Shown here: in pieces, positions 44,627 to 55,515 of the stretch
Numbering within the stretch: position 1 is the first letter of the stretch
Layout of the letters: every line of letters begins with the position of its first letter
Origin: Ekhidna sp.
Lineage (GTDB): Bacteria > Bacteroidota > Bacteroidia > Cytophagales > Cyclobacteriaceae
DNA length: 57,889 bases
Assembly: GCA_014323825.1 (NCBI GenBank)
Contig: JACONI010000058.1
Location: forward strand, 5,155 to 63,043
Reading direction: 5' to 3'
Position numbers and translations under genes: made by a program
The notes under the pieces: model-generated
Told to the model about the DNA's origin: nothing
Database searches by the model: none
What the model saw: only the letters and a program-made list of their open reading frames with translations

Positions 44627-47233
44627 TCAGTAAATCATTTCTTTGCCAGCATTCAGTGCTTTTTTCAGCCCTGAAATGTCCTTTCCTCCCGCTGTGGCAT
44701 AAAAAGGCTGTCCACCCCCTCCTCCTTTGATCTCTCGAGCCATAGGTCGGATGAGCTCATTTGCATTCATTCCTTCACTCACAAGATTATCCGAAAGCAT
44801 GACCGTAAGCACAGGCTTATTGTCAATACTAGCTGCGATGAGCAATACCAGATTCTCTACTTCTCTTCTAAGGTCAAATGCCAATTGTTTTAAACTCTCC
44901 TGATTCGGGAAATACCCTTCGTAAATGATCAGGTTTTTTCCATTTTTATCTTCTATCTCCTTCTTTAATTCCTTCTTTATCCGGACGATCATCTTGTTGC
45001 TAAGTTCACTGATTTTCTTTTGGATGGATGTGTTTTCATCCATAAGTTTTTTTACTGTCTCTTTGACTTTAGGGGTTTTGAGCATCCCTTCTATATCAGC
45101 AATAACCGACAGTTTGTCTTCGTAGAAGTTGATCGCTTCCCGAGAGGTGACCGCCTCAATTCTCCTGACACCTGCTGCGCTTGATCCCTCACTTACAATC
45201 TTAAACAGACCTATATTTCCGGTTTTGGGGACGTGCGTTCCTCCGCAAAGTTCTACGGAATAGTTTGGATCAAATGTGATCACGCGTACAAAGTCCCCAT
45301 ACTTCTCACCAAACAGTGCCATAGCCCCCATTTCCTTCGCCCGATCAATTGGCACATTTTTCTGTTCATTCAGTGTAATATTAGCGCATATCTTCTCATT
45401 TACCATTCGCTCAACTTCTTTGATTTCATCAGAGGTCATTTTCGCAAAATGAGAGAAATCGAACCGTAAGATTTTGTCATTTACTAATGACCCCTTTTGG
45501 CGGACATGGTCGCCCAGGACGCTCCTCAAAGCTGCATGTAAGAGGTGCGTAGCTGAGTGATTATTCTCTGTTGATCTTCTTTTATACTCGTCAATAACTC
45601 CCTTTACACTTGTTTCGAGAACGGAAGGTAGTTTTTCGGTAAGGTGGACGATTAAATCATTTTCCTTTTTTGTATCCAGCACCTCAATTTCTTCATCTCC
45701 GAATTGCAAATACCCCGTATCTCCCACCTGCCCTCCGCTTTCTGCATAAAATGGAGTGGTTTCCAGTACCAGTTGATATCGAACTTTATCTTTTTGTTTA
45801 ACTTCTCGATATCGCAACAGTATCGTATCCGTTTCAAATTCCGTGTAACCTGAGAACCGGATTTCGTGCCCTTCATTAACAACGGTCCAGTCGCCTGTGG
45901 TTTGTTTACCTGCAATTTTAGATCGGTTTTTTTGTGCCTCCATTTCCTTTTCAAAACCGATCCGGTCTACTTCCATTCCATTTTCTTTTGCAATCAGCGC
46001 AGTAAGGTCTAATGGAAACCCATAGGTATCATAAAGTTCAAAAGCCATACGTCCATCTATTTTATGCGAACCTGATTTGGTGATGCTCTCCAGCTTTTTC
46101 AGGCCATTTTCAAGTGTTCGTAAAAAAGAGACCTCTTCCTCTCCGATTACTTTTTGAATAAACTGCTGCTGTTGTGTGAGTTCAGGGAAGACATCATCAA
46201 ACTGCAATGCCAAAACCGTGATCATCTCATTCAGGAAAGGTTTTTTTAATTCAAGAAAAGTGTAGCCATACCGGACGGCTCTTCTCAGAATTCTTCGAAT
46301 GACATAGCCCGCTTTGTTATTGCTCGGCAGCTGCCCGTCTGCAATTGCAAATGCGATTGCCCGAATATGATCGGCAATCACCCGAATCGCTACATCCGCC
46401 TTCTCATCATCACCGTATGATTTTCCGGCTCTTTTAGCAATCCATTGAATTAATGGTTGAAATAGGTCCGTATCATAGTTAGATTCTTTTCCCTGAACAA
46501 CCATCGTCAAACGTTCAAGGCCCATTCCCGTATCAATATGTTTTTCAGGAAGGTCTTCAAGTAATCCATTCGCTAAACGGTTGTATTGGATAAAAACCAG
46601 GTTCCATATTTCCACAACCTGTGGGTGGTCTTTATTGACCAAATCGCTGCCGGGGATTTGATCTATTTCCGATTGAGGTCTTAAATCAATGTGTAATTCC
46701 GAACATGGTCCACACGGTCCGGTATCTCCCATTTCCCAGAAGTTATCCTTTTTGGTACCACTTAAAATATGCGCCCCCGGAAGGAACCTGTTCCAATAGT
46801 TTGCGGCTTCATTATCTCCGGTCAGGTTTTCATTCTTATCTCCCCCGAAGAAGGTAGCATAGAGCCGCTCTTTGGGCAGTTTCAAATTATCAACTAATAA
46901 TTCCCATGCCCATTCAATTGCTTCTTTTTTAAAATAATCTCCAAATGACCAGTTGCCAAGCATCTCAAACATTGTATGGTGATAAGTGTCCATACCTACC
47001 TCTTCCAAATCGTTATGTTTTCCCGAGACTCGGAGACACTTTTGTGTATCTGCCACACGCCTGACATCAGCAGGTTTATTTCCAAGGAAAAAATCTTTGA
47101 ACTGATTCATTCCTGCATTCGTAAACATTAACGTTGGATCATTTTTAATTATAATCGGTGCAGATGAGACAATCTTGTGAGACCTTGATTCAAAGAATTT
47201 AAGAAAGGTTTTTCGTATAATTTTAGCGTCCAT
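44627..47233 (-). CDS. alaS: Alanyl-tRNA synthetase
   Basis: 868 residues, full length. The class II aminoacylation domain begins IRKTFLKFFESRSHKIVSSA and contains FTNAGMNQFKDFFLG; the editing domain has the metal-binding HSATHLLHAALR (about 556) and CGGTHV (about 663); the C-terminal oligomerisation domain includes GGGGGQPFYATAGG. It charges tRNA-Ala and clears mischarged Ser/Gly. Essential housekeeping gene, intact. Confidence 0.98.
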   Translation of the reverse strand: MDAKIIRKTFLKFFESRSHKIVSSAPIIIKNDPTLMFTNAGMNQFKDFFLGNKPADVRRVADTQKCLRVSGKHNDLEEVGMDTYHHTMFEMLGNWSFGDYFKKEAIEWAWELLVDNLKLPKERLYATFFGGDKNENLTGDNEAANYWNRFLPGAHILSGTKKDNFWEMGDTGPCGPCSELHIDLRPQSEIDQIPGSDLVNKDHPQVVEIWNLVFIQYNRLANGLLEDLPEKHIDTGMGLERLTMVVQGKESNYDTDLFQPLIQWIAKRAGKSYGDDEKADVAIRVIADHIRAIAFAIADGQLPSNNKAGYVIRRILRRAVRYGYTFLELKKPFLNEMITVLALQFDDVFPELTQQQQFIQKVIGEEEVSFLRTLENGLKKLESITKSGSHKIDGRMAFELYDTYGFPLDLTALIAKENGMEVDRIGFEKEMEAQKNRSKIAGKQTTGDWTVVNEGHEIRFSGYTEFETDTILLRYREVKQKDKVRYQLVLETTPFYAESGGQVGDTGYLQFGDEEIEVLDTKKENDLIVHLTEKLPSVLETSVKGVIDEYKRRSTENNHSATHLLHAALRSVLGDHVRQKGSLVNDKILRFDFSHFAKMTSDEIKEVERMVNEKICANITLNEQKNVPIDRAKEMGAMALFGEKYGDFVRVITFDPNYSVELCGGTHVPKTGNIGLFKIVSEGSSAAGVRRIEAVTSREAINFYEDKLSVIADIEGMLKTPKVKETVKKLMDENTSIQKKISELSNKMIVRIKKELKKEIEDKNGKNLIIYEGYFPNQESLKQLAFDLRREVENLVLLIAASIDNKPVLTVMLSDNLVSEGMNANELIRPMAREIKGGGGGQPFYATAGGKDISGLKKALNAGKEMIY

Positions 47234-47373
47234 TAGGGTGTAGAAAAAATTAGAATGTTAATATTAAAATCTTGCGATGATGAAAAATTGTAAATAATCC
47301 ATAACTTGCGGTAAAAATTTAGACTACCATATAAATAAAGTTTAACGCAAAGCTAAGTTAACCCTATTAACCT

Positions 47374-48357
47374 ATGTCTAAAATTAAGTATTACTACGAC
47401 ACGAAATCGTGTAGATATGAACGAATAAAAGTATCCGGATGGGATGTTTTTATTAACCTGATGGGACTTTTAGTTGTATCATCCATTATAGGTTTAAGCA
47501 TTTTCTTCGTAACCGATCATTATTTTGAGTCCCCTACCAAGGCCGCTCTCAGAAAGGAAAATGAAGAACTTAAGCTCTATTACAACATTCTTGAAAAAGA
47601 TATGAAAGAAGTCAGTCAAATGCTGATAGTACTGGAAGAGCGAGATGATGATATTTATCGAGTGATTTACGGAGTAGAGCCGATTCCTGATGAAATCAGG
47701 ACTGCCGGGGTCGGGGGAGCTAACAAATACAGAGCTTTATTAGAAAAAGGATTGAAGCGAGAAGAGTTGATCGTTGGTAATCTTAAAAAAATAGATCATC
47801 TTAAAAAACAGATATATATACAGACCAAGTCTTATGATGAAATCATGGATATGGCTAAAAACAGAGAAGAGTTTCTCGCCAGTTTACCTGCCATTCAACC
47901 GGTATCAAATACAGAATTAAAAAGATTAGCATCCGGTTTTGGGATGAGAATGCACCCTATTTATAAGGTAAGGAAAATGCACGCCGGAACGGACTTCTCC
48001 CTGCTAACCGGTACACCGGTATATGCTACAGGAAATGGGGTTATTGAGTTTACAAAAACACAGTTTTCGGGTTATGGAAAACATATTAAGATTAAACATG
48101 GATTTGGTTATCAAACACTTTATGCTCATTTAAGTGAATTCCTTGTTCGTCCCGGCCAAAAAGTAAAAAGAGGGCAAGTAATCGGTTATTCGGGAAATAC
48201 CGGCGGGTCTACAGCACCTCACTTGCACTACGAAGTAATTAAAGACGGTAAAAAGGTAAATCCGGTAAATTATTTCTATCGGGACGTAACAACTGAGGAA
48301 TACTCGGAAATCCTCAGACTATCATCCATTGAGAATCAATCCCTGGGTAATTATTAA
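47374..48357 (+). CDS. M23 family peptidoglycan endopeptidase
   Basis: 327 residues: an N-terminal membrane anchor (VFINLMGLLVVSSIIGLSIFF), a coiled-coil linker, and a LytM domain with the zinc ligands in MHAGTDFSLLTGTPVYATG (about 202) and HLHYEVIKDGKKVNPVNYF (about 283). It would cleave peptide cross-links in the periplasm. It is divergent from alaS, a frequent arrangement in this phylum, and starts a run with CapA, MerR and dprA. Confidence 0.94.
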   Translation: MSKIKYYYDTKSCRYERIKVSGWDVFINLMGLLVVSSIIGLSIFFVTDHYFESPTKAALRKENEELKLYYNILEKDMKEVSQMLIVLEERDDDIYRVIYGVEPIPDEIRTAGVGGANKYRALLEKGLKREELIVGNLKKIDHLKKQIYIQTKSYDEIMDMAKNREEFLASLPAIQPVSNTELKRLASGFGMRMHPIYKVRKMHAGTDFSLLTGTPVYATGNGVIEFTKTQFSGYGKHIKIKHGFGYQTLYAHLSEFLVRPGQKVKRGQVIGYSGNTGGSTAPHLHYEVIKDGKKVNPVNYFYRDVTTEEYSEILRLSSIENQSLGNY

Positions 48358-48428
48358 GAAAAAAGAACTATTATAAAATCGGTCAGTTTGGTTGACTGCT
48401 TATTTTTTTGCCTTTGATTTGTTCTTTA

Positions 48429-49616
48429 ATGCCAAAAGTTTTAAGTGTACTTAGCCTAGTCTTATTCATTTATTCCTGTAAGATTGTACGTGTCCCAAAA
48501 ACTATTTCCATTCCTGTTTCTAAAACAGATGCCCCACAAGTTTGGGAAAGAGACAGTGTTTATCTTATTACTCAACAGGGTGATACACTATCCGGCCTGA
48601 ACCGGGAAGTCGAGATTCAAATTTCAAGGCTACTTCCGGATACAGTTACAATAATGGGTGTCGGTGACATCATGACAGGTACAAATTTCCCGAGTAAAAG
48701 CTATCTACCTTCTGATACAGGCAGGTATTTATGGAAAGAAGTTGCGCCCATTTTACAAAGTGCCGATATTACTTTCGGTAACTTAGAAGGGGTCATTCTA
48801 AATGAGGGAGGAGAACAGAAAGAATGCAATAATCCGAAACTTTGCTACCTCTTCCGATCTCCTGAATATCTCGCCGGGAACTTTATTGAATCCGGGTTTG
48901 ACCTCATGAGTGTTGCAAACAACCATGCGAATGATTTTGGAAAAACCGGAAGATTAAACACGCAAAGAGTACTGGATTCATTAGGGATTGCTCATGCGGG
49001 ATCAATAGAGCAACCTTACACTATTCAAAAATTCGGTCATTTAAAAGTAGGTTTTTGTGCATTTGCTCCAAACAGAGGGGCTTTCAGCATTCACCATACT
49101 GAAAATATTAAAAGTGTCATTCAACATCTTAATTCACGATCTGATATTGTTATAGCCAGCTTTCATGCAGGTGCGGAAGGAGCAAAACATCGGCATGTCA
49201 CCCGAGAAAGGGAGTACTACTATGGTGAAGACAGAGGTAACGTTTATAATCTTGCTCACCTGATGATTGATAGTGGTGCAGACATCGTCTTTGGACACGG
49301 CCCGCATGTTGTAAGAGGGATTGAGGTTTTTCAAAATAAGGTGATTGCCTATAGTCTGGGCAATTTCCTGACCTACGGACGTTTCAATCTCAGAGGATAT
49401 GCGGGGGAGGCTCCCATCCTGGAATTGAAAACAGATGCGAGCGGAAAATTTCTTTCAGGGCAAATTCACTCATTCAGACAGCATTATGATTCAGGCCCCG
49501 GAATTGATTCAAATTTCTCTTCGTTAAAAACGATTCAACAACTATCTTTGGAAGACTTCCCTGAAAATCCTATTACCATAGATGATAGCGGAAGCATTCA
49601 ATATTTGAAACAATAA
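48429..49616 (+). CDS. CapA-family (PgsA-like) metallophosphoesterase-fold lipoprotein
   Basis: I use the ATG at 48429, since it gives a lipoprotein signal (MPKVLSVLSLVLFIYSC); the frame also extends upstream to a TTG. About 395 residues. Motifs of the CapA family are GVGDIMTGTNFPSK, FGNLEGVIL, SVANNHANDFGKTG, and FGHGPHVVRGIEVF. Named after poly-gamma-glutamate synthesis CapA, but in Bacteroidota the substrate is unknown. It probably sits on the periplasmic or outer surface. Confidence 0.9.
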   Translation: MPKVLSVLSLVLFIYSCKIVRVPKTISIPVSKTDAPQVWERDSVYLITQQGDTLSGLNREVEIQISRLLPDTVTIMGVGDIMTGTNFPSKSYLPSDTGRYLWKEVAPILQSADITFGNLEGVILNEGGEQKECNNPKLCYLFRSPEYLAGNFIESGFDLMSVANNHANDFGKTGRLNTQRVLDSLGIAHAGSIEQPYTIQKFGHLKVGFCAFAPNRGAFSIHHTENIKSVIQHLNSRSDIVIASFHAGAEGAKHRHVTREREYYYGEDRGNVYNLAHLMIDSGADIVFGHGPHVVRGIEVFQNKVIAYSLGNFLTYGRFNLRGYAGEAPILELKTDASGKFLSGQIHSFRQHYDSGPGIDSNFSSLKTIQQLSLEDFPENPITIDDSGSIQYLKQ

Positions 49617-49635
49617 AAATAATACCTTTTATTCG

Positions 49636-49971
49636 GTGCCTTATAAAGAAAAAGAGATTGAGAAGAAATACTACACCATTGGTGAAGTAGCTGACGAACT
49701 GAAAGTAGCTACATCTCTCATTCGTTTCTGGGAAAGTGAGTTTGATAACATTAAACCGAAAAAAAACAGAAAAGGTAATCGTCAGTTTACTAAAGAAGAC
49801 CTTCAAAATGTTAAACTCATCTACCATTTGGTAAAAGAAAAGGGTTATACTCTACAGGGTGCCCGCAATTACATTGCAAATGGAGGTACTGATGACTCTG
49901 ATAAAATGGAAGTAATTGAAAAATTAAATGCTCTTCGAAATTTTTTAGTTGAAATCCGTCAACAACTTTAA
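49636..49971 (+). CDS. MerR-family transcriptional regulator
   Basis: 111 residues from a GTG at 49636; an upstream ATG is not available. The winged helix KYYTIGEVADELKVATSLIR, then FWESEFDNIKPKKNRKGNRQ, is a clear MerR HTH; a short dimerisation helix follows. No metal-binding Cys is present. It lies 20 bp after the capA-like gene and 7 bp before dprA, so is likely in one operon. Confidence 0.92.
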   Translation: MPYKEKEIEKKYYTIGEVADELKVATSLIRFWESEFDNIKPKKNRKGNRQFTKEDLQNVKLIYHLVKEKGYTLQGARNYIANGGTDDSDKMEVIEKLNALRNFLVEIRQQL

Positions 49972-49977
49972 TCAACA

Positions 49978-51069
49978 ATGTCAGAACTGGTTTCACAGAT
50001 CGCACTGGATCTTATTCCGGGAATTGGAAATCACGGAGTAAAACAACTTATCAGCTATTGTGGGTCTGCTCATGAAGTGTTTAACGCACCCAAAAAAAAG
50101 TTGCTAAAAATCCCGGGCGTAGGTGAAAAACTTGCAAAAGTAATCGTCAACAGCAAATCATTTAGTGCCGCCGAAGAGATCATTTCTAAGACAGAAAAAA
50201 TGGAAGCCGGGATTCTTCATTATACTGATAAGGAATACCCGGAAAGGCTTAAAAACACTCCGGACGCACCTAATCTGATTTATGTAAAAGGCCCCGGAAT
50301 CCTTAACCCCTCCAGGTGTATCGCGATAGTGGGAGCCAGAAAAGCGACTGAGTACGGAAAAAGGATTACAGAAAAAATAATTTCAGACCTCAGAGAACTT
50401 GATGTAACAATCGTCAGTGGTCTTGCCTATGGCATTGATATTCAAGCTCATAAAGCCTGTATGAATAATAAGCTGCCTACACTGGCAATCCTTGCAGGCG
50501 GCCTGGACATGATCTATCCTTCAACCCACAAAAAATATGCAGAAGAGCTTCAGAACACCGGGGCAATTTTGACCGAAAGTATTCCGGGTACTAAACCTGA
50601 CAGACACTTATTCCCTGCCAGAAATCGAATTATTGCAGGGATGACTGATGCAACCGTTGTGGTAGAGGCGGCTGAGAAAAGCGGAGCATTAATTACAGCG
50701 CATATTGCCGATTCTTACAATCGAACTGTTTTTGCAGTGCCCGGAAATGTGGGTAATAATTACTCGGAAGGAACCAACAGACTTATCGCCTCTCAGAAGG
50801 CATTGATTTACACAGGAGTTGAGGATCTTATTTATCACCTTAACTGGGATATTGATCAAGGAGAGAAACCTCTCCAAACAATTCCCGATTTACCGGAAGA
50901 GGAAAAACTGATTTTTGAATTATTATCAAAAGAAAATGAACCTATTGAAATTGACCTGATCGCTATCAAAACTCAAATTCCAATCAATAAAGTAGCCTCT
51001 CTTTTGTTGAATCTTGAGTTTCAGAACCTGATAAAAAGTTTACCCGGAAAGAAGTTCGGGCTGAAATAA
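49978..51069 (+). CDS. dprA: DNA-processing protein DprA
   Basis: 363 residues: an N-terminal helix-hairpin-helix region (LLKIPGVGEKLAKVIV), the Rossmann-like DprA core with IVGARKATEYGKRI, SGLAYGIDIQAHKA (about 148) and LAGGLDMIYPSTH, then PARNRIIAGM, and a C-terminal winged helix. DprA protects incoming single-stranded DNA and loads RecA during transformation. Together with cinA and recR it suggests a DNA-uptake capability, though no uptake machinery is seen here. Its stop abuts the convergent HMG-CoA lyase stop without a gap. Confidence 0.96.
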   Translation: MSELVSQIALDLIPGIGNHGVKQLISYCGSAHEVFNAPKKKLLKIPGVGEKLAKVIVNSKSFSAAEEIISKTEKMEAGILHYTDKEYPERLKNTPDAPNLIYVKGPGILNPSRCIAIVGARKATEYGKRITEKIISDLRELDVTIVSGLAYGIDIQAHKACMNNKLPTLAILAGGLDMIYPSTHKKYAEELQNTGAILTESIPGTKPDRHLFPARNRIIAGMTDATVVVEAAEKSGALITAHIADSYNRTVFAVPGNVGNNYSEGTNRLIASQKALIYTGVEDLIYHLNWDIDQGEKPLQTIPDLPEEEKLIFELLSKENEPIEIDLIAIKTQIPINKVASLLLNLEFQNLIKSLPGKKFGLK

Positions 51070-51915
51070 TCAACCAAAAACAGCGGGAACCATAGCCATA
51101 GCTCCCTGAAATTTTTGCTCAGAAATACCTGTTTCTATCCCATTTTGATTGAAATACCGAAGTATTTTCTCTGTAGCCACATTGCCGATAAGGTCATCTT
51201 TGGCCATCGGACACCCTCCAAATCCTTTGATCGATCCATCCACTCTTCTACAGCCGGCTTCATAAACTGCCTTCACCTTTTCATCAATGGTGCCCGGCGT
51301 GGAGTGCAGGTGTGCACCAAATTCAATATGAGGGAACTTGGGTATTACCGTGGTAAATAAAATTTCTATTACCGCAGGCTCTGAAACACCAATTGTATCT
51401 GCCAAAGAGATAACCTGTACTTCAAGCTTATCTAGTTTCTCAATAAATTCCATAACATACTCCATCTCGTAGGGGTCTCCATAAGGGTTGCCAAAGCCCA
51501 TGGATAAATAGACCGCCAAAGTCTTCTCATTATCTTGACATAACTCCTGCATTTGAGCGAGATCATTAAATGCGTCTTCAACGGATCGATGGGTGTTGCG
51601 TCGCTGAAAAGTCTCTGATAGTGAAAGCGGATAGCCTAAGTATTGAATTTCATCAAATCGGCAAGCATCATTTGCTCCCCTTAGATTGGCAACGATTGCA
51701 AGCAGCTTAGATTTGGTGTTACTCAAGTTCAGACCGGCCAGCACTTCTTCGGTATCCTTCATCTGTGGAATTGCCTTAGGCGAGACAAAACTGCCAAAAT
51801 CAATGGTATCAAAGCCCACCTCAAGTAACTTATTAATATACGCTATCTTTTTCCGGGTGGGAATAAAGCTTCGTAAACCTTGCATCGCATCTCTCGGACA
51901 CTCAATGATTTTCAT
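51070..51915 (-). CDS. Hydroxymethylglutaryl-CoA lyase-like enzyme
   Basis: 281 residues, TIM-barrel of the HMGL/DRE family. Visible motifs: ECPRDAMQGL at the start (catalytic Arg-Asp), GADA-type segment near GAHLHSTPG with the metal-binding HLH, and the signature GFGGCPMAKDDLIGN with the catalytic Cys. It would split HMG-CoA to acetoacetate and acetyl-CoA in leucine breakdown. It is the last gene of the SAM-riboswitch operon, 10 bp after metF, which is unexpected for this role. Confidence 0.9.
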   Translation of the reverse strand: MKIIECPRDAMQGLRSFIPTRKKIAYINKLLEVGFDTIDFGSFVSPKAIPQMKDTEEVLAGLNLSNTKSKLLAIVANLRGANDACRFDEIQYLGYPLSLSETFQRRNTHRSVEDAFNDLAQMQELCQDNEKTLAVYLSMGFGNPYGDPYEMEYVMEFIEKLDKLEVQVISLADTIGVSEPAVIEILFTTVIPKFPHIEFGAHLHSTPGTIDEKVKAVYEAGCRRVDGSIKGFGGCPMAKDDLIGNVATEKILRYFNQNGIETGISEQKFQGAMAMVPAVFG

Positions 51916-51925
51916 TTCATCAAAA

Positions 51926-52879
51926 CTAAAAGAATTTAGTCGCTATTTTATGGATACTTTCTGATTTACCCATACTGTAAAAGTGTAAAACCGGAACACC
52001 TGCATCGATCAACTCTCTGCATTGTTGGATCCCCCACTCCACACCCACTGCTCTAACTTCGGCATTATCCTTACATTTCGCCACTTCTTGTTCGAGTTCC
52101 TCCGGCACATCTATTTTAAAAATTTTTGGAAGGATAGTAAGATGGCTTTTGGTCGCAATCGGCTTTATTCCGGGAATAACAGGAACATTGATCCCCATTT
52201 TTTTACAGTCCTCCACAAATCTGAAATAGCACTTATTATCAAAAAACATTTGAGTGACTATGTATTCCGCACCTAATTCAACCTTTTTCTTCAGCCGTTT
52301 CAGATCGAAATTCATATTTGGTGCTTCAAAATGTTTTTCGGGATATCCGGCTACTCCAATGCAGAAATCCGAAGGAATTGCATTTTCCAGTTCATCGTCC
52401 AGGTACACCCCTTTATTCATTTCATCGATCTGCTGCACGAGGTCGGCGGCATAAGCATTACCATCCGGTTCGGGAACAAAAGCAGGCTCGGATTTAATGT
52501 GATCCCCTCTCAGCGCAAGGACATTGTCTATCCCCAGGAAATTCAGATCAATTAACGCATTTTCTGTCTCTTCTTTGCTAAAGCCTCCACAGATAATATG
52601 TGGAACAGCGTCTGTTGCGTAATGATTTTGAATAGCAGCACAAATACCGACTGTTCCCGGTCTTTTCTTAATGCTCCACTTTTCCAAAAGCCCATTTTCA
52701 TGCTCCTTATAAACGTACTCCTCCCTGTGATAAGTCACATCAATAAAAGGAGGCTTGAATTCCATTAAAGGATCAATCTGATCGAAAAGCCCCTTAATGC
52801 TATCGCCTTTTTTAGGAGGTATTATTTCAAAGGAAAATAAGGTGCTTTCCGACTGACTGATATGTTCTGTAATCTTCAT
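51926..52879 (-). CDS. metF: Methylenetetrahydrofolate reductase
   Basis: 317 residues. The N-terminal [18 protein letters not shown], the [11 protein letters not shown] segment and [14 protein letters not shown] are characteristic of MetF, with [13 protein letters not shown] near residue 210. It reduces 5,10-methylene-THF to 5-methyl-THF with FAD, supplying MetH encoded upstream. Start overlaps the metH stop (52876-52879), showing translational coupling. Confidence 0.97.
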   Translation of the reverse strand: MKITEHISQSESTLFSFEIIPPKKGDSIKGLFDQIDPLMEFKPPFIDVTYHREEYVYKEHENGLLEKWSIKKRPGTVGICAAIQNHYATDAVPHIICGGFSKEETENALIDLNFLGIDNVLALRGDHIKSEPAFVPEPDGNAYAADLVQQIDEMNKGVYLDDELENAIPSDFCIGVAGYPEKHFEAPNMNFDLKRLKKKVELGAEYIVTQMFFDNKCYFRFVEDCKKMGINVPVIPGIKPIATKSHLTILPKIFKIDVPEELEQEVAKCKDNAEVRAVGVEWGIQQCRELIDAGVPVLHFYSMGKSESIHKIATKFF

Positions 52880-55515
52880 ATTTCATAATTCAAATTTGGT
52901 GCAAGCCACTTCTCGGCTTTTTTAACGCTTATACCCTTTCGATTTGCATAATTCTCAACCTGATCTCTATCTATTTTACCAAGACCAAAATATTTAGCCT
53001 CCGGATGTGCAAAATAGAGTCCTGATACTGAAGATGCCGGATACATGGCAAATGATTCAGTTAAAGTGATGCCTGTATTTTTCTCAACTTCAAGTAAATC
53101 AAACAAAGTCCTTTTTTCGGTATGGTCGGGACATGCGGGATAACCGGGAGCCGGTCTAATCCCTTGATATTTTTCTCTGATCAGGGATTCATTATCATAA
53201 TTCTCCTGAGCGGCATATCCCCAAAGTTCCTTTCGGGTTCTTTCGTGCATCAGTTCAGCAAAAGCCTCTGCCAATCGATCCGCAAGGGCCTTGACCATAA
53301 TCTCGTTATAGTCATCGTACTGAGATTTATACTCCTCAATGAGTTTTTCAATTCCTACCCCTGCCGTTACCGCAAAACCACCTAAATAGTCTTTCGATCC
53401 TTCACTCAGAAAATCTATTAATGAAAGGTTGGGAACTCCCTGCGCTTTCTTACCCTGCTGACGTAAAAAGTGAAATTTGCTGATTTCTTTGCCTTCTTTA
53501 AATACGACCAAATCATCTCCATTCCTCTCTACCTCAAAAAGGCCAATCACTGCTTTTGCTCTTAAAAGCTTATCTGAAATGACTTCATTAAGCATAACTC
53601 GGGCATCATCATATAGCTTCTTTGCCTCCTTCCCTATTGTTGGATTTTCCAGAATTGACGGATATTTTCCTTTCAGCATCCAAGTAGAAAAGAAAGGAGT
53701 CCAATCAATATATTTTTCTATTTTTGAGAGATCATAATCTTCAAATACAGTGATGCCCGGTTGATTAGGCTGATAGATATGAGGCTCAATCTTCAGTCCA
53801 TTTTTAATCGCAGATAAATATGGAATATAAGCCTTGGCTTCCGTCCTGCTTGCATGGTTCTCTGCCAATTCCAGGTATTCGGATTTGATCCTCTCACGGT
53901 ACTCGGGTGATTTATCAGAAAGCAGATTTGTTGAAACTCCTACACTTTTGGATGCATCTAATACGTGAACTACTGTATTTTCATATTTTGGAGCAATCTT
54001 AACAGCAGTATGAATCCTGGAAGTGGTAGCACCTCCTATTAATAGCGGTGTTTTCATTTTCCTTCGCTGCATTTCTTCTGCTACGCTTACCATCTCATCT
54101 AAAGATGGAGTGATCAAGCCGCTCAACCCAATAATATCCGCACCTATTTCCTCTGCACGATCTAATATCTTGTCTGCCGGCACCATTACACCCATATCCT
54201 CAATATCAAAATTATTACATGCCATGACTACCCCAACAATGTTCTTTCCAATGTCATGAACATCCCCTTTTACAGTTGCTAACAGAATTTTTCCTTTTGT
54301 ACTTCCCGATGACTTTTCCCGCTCAAGAAATGGTGTCAGGTATGCTACTGACTTCTTCATCACTCTTGCACTTTTCACTACCTGTGGAAGAAACATCCTG
54401 CCACTTCCGAAAAGGTCGCCAACTACGTTCATCCCATCCATTAGCGGCCCTTCAATTACTTTAAGCGGACTTCCAATCTTTTGTTTTGCTTCTTCCGTAT
54501 CCTCATCAATAAAGTCAATAATTCCTTTCACCAGTGCATGAGCCAGCCGCTTCTCCACACTGTCCTCCCTCCAACTGAGGTCTTCAACCTTTTGCTTTCC
54601 ACTTCCCTTCACATTCTCGGCAAAACCAAGAAGTCGCTCCGTAGCATCGGGTCTCCGATTAAGCAATACATCCTCTACATGTTCCAGCAGGTCTTTCGGA
54701 ATCTCATCATAAACCTCTATCATGCCGGCATTCACTATTCCCATATCCATTCCTGCCTTTATGCCATGATATAGGAAAGCAGTGTGCATGGCCTCTCTCA
54801 CCACGTTGTTTCCTCTAAATGAAAAGGAAACATTACTTACACCTCCACTTACTTTGGCACCCGGTAAGTTCTCCTTAATCCAGGCGGCGGCTTCAAAGAA
54901 ATCAACCGCATTTGAATTGTGCTCTTCAATACCTGTGGCGACAGGAAAAATATTTGGATCAAAAATGATGTCTTGGGGTGGGAAATCAACTTTATCTATC
55001 AGTACCCGATAACTTCTCTCACAAATTTCTACTCTGCGATCGTAGGAATCTGCCTGCCCCTGTTCGTCAAATGCCATCACAACCACAGCTGCTCCATACC
55101 TTTTAACTTTCCCGGCCTGCTCTATAAATTCGTCCTCTCCTCCTTTCAGACTGATTGAATTTACTACGGACTTTCCCTGAACGACCTGAAGTCCCGCCTC
55201 AATAATCTCCCATTTTGAGGAGTCGATCATCATTGGAATTCTTGCGATCTCAGGTTCTGAGGCCACAAGATTGAGAAATCGAACCATTGCAGCTTTACCG
55301 TCCAGCATCCCTTCGTCCATGTTCACATCCAGAATTTGAGCTCCTCCTCTCACCTGATCCAGTGCTACTTCAAGTGCCTCACCATATTCTTCTTCAGCTA
55401 TCAATCTTGCAAACCGTCGAGAACCGGTAACATTAGTTCGCTCACCAACATTCACGAAGTTGGAATATTCGTTAATAATTAATGGCTCAAGACCGGAAAG
55501 GATAAGAGGTTTCAT
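52876..55515 (-). CDS. metH: Cobalamin-dependent methionine synthase, folate/B12/activation part
   Basis: 879 residues comprising the three C-terminal modules of MetH: pterin-binding domain ([16 protein letters not shown], about 24-39), cobalamin-binding domain with [11 protein letters not shown] (about 418; His is the lower B12 ligand), and the AdoMet activation domain with [14 protein letters not shown] (about 788). The N-terminal homocysteine domain is a separate gene upstream (4-bp overlap). The split is common in Bacteroidota and both halves are intact. Confidence 0.97.
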   Translation of the reverse strand: MKPLILSGLEPLIINEYSNFVNVGERTNVTGSRRFARLIAEEEYGEALEVALDQVRGGAQILDVNMDEGMLDGKAAMVRFLNLVASEPEIARIPMMIDSSKWEIIEAGLQVVQGKSVVNSISLKGGEDEFIEQAGKVKRYGAAVVVMAFDEQGQADSYDRRVEICERSYRVLIDKVDFPPQDIIFDPNIFPVATGIEEHNSNAVDFFEAAAWIKENLPGAKVSGGVSNVSFSFRGNNVVREAMHTAFLYHGIKAGMDMGIVNAGMIEVYDEIPKDLLEHVEDVLLNRRPDATERLLGFAENVKGSGKQKVEDLSWREDSVEKRLAHALVKGIIDFIDEDTEEAKQKIGSPLKVIEGPLMDGMNVVGDLFGSGRMFLPQVVKSARVMKKSVAYLTPFLEREKSSGSTKGKILLATVKGDVHDIGKNIVGVVMACNNFDIEDMGVMVPADKILDRAEEIGADIIGLSGLITPSLDEMVSVAEEMQRRKMKTPLLIGGATTSRIHTAVKIAPKYENTVVHVLDASKSVGVSTNLLSDKSPEYRERIKSEYLELAENHASRTEAKAYIPYLSAIKNGLKIEPHIYQPNQPGITVFEDYDLSKIEKYIDWTPFFSTWMLKGKYPSILENPTIGKEAKKLYDDARVMLNEVISDKLLRAKAVIGLFEVERNGDDLVVFKEGKEISKFHFLRQQGKKAQGVPNLSLIDFLSEGSKDYLGGFAVTAGVGIEKLIEEYKSQYDDYNEIMVKALADRLAEAFAELMHERTRKELWGYAAQENYDNESLIREKYQGIRPAPGYPACPDHTEKRTLFDLLEVEKNTGITLTESFAMYPASSVSGLYFAHPEAKYFGLGKIDRDQVENYANRKGISVKKAEKWLAPNLNYEI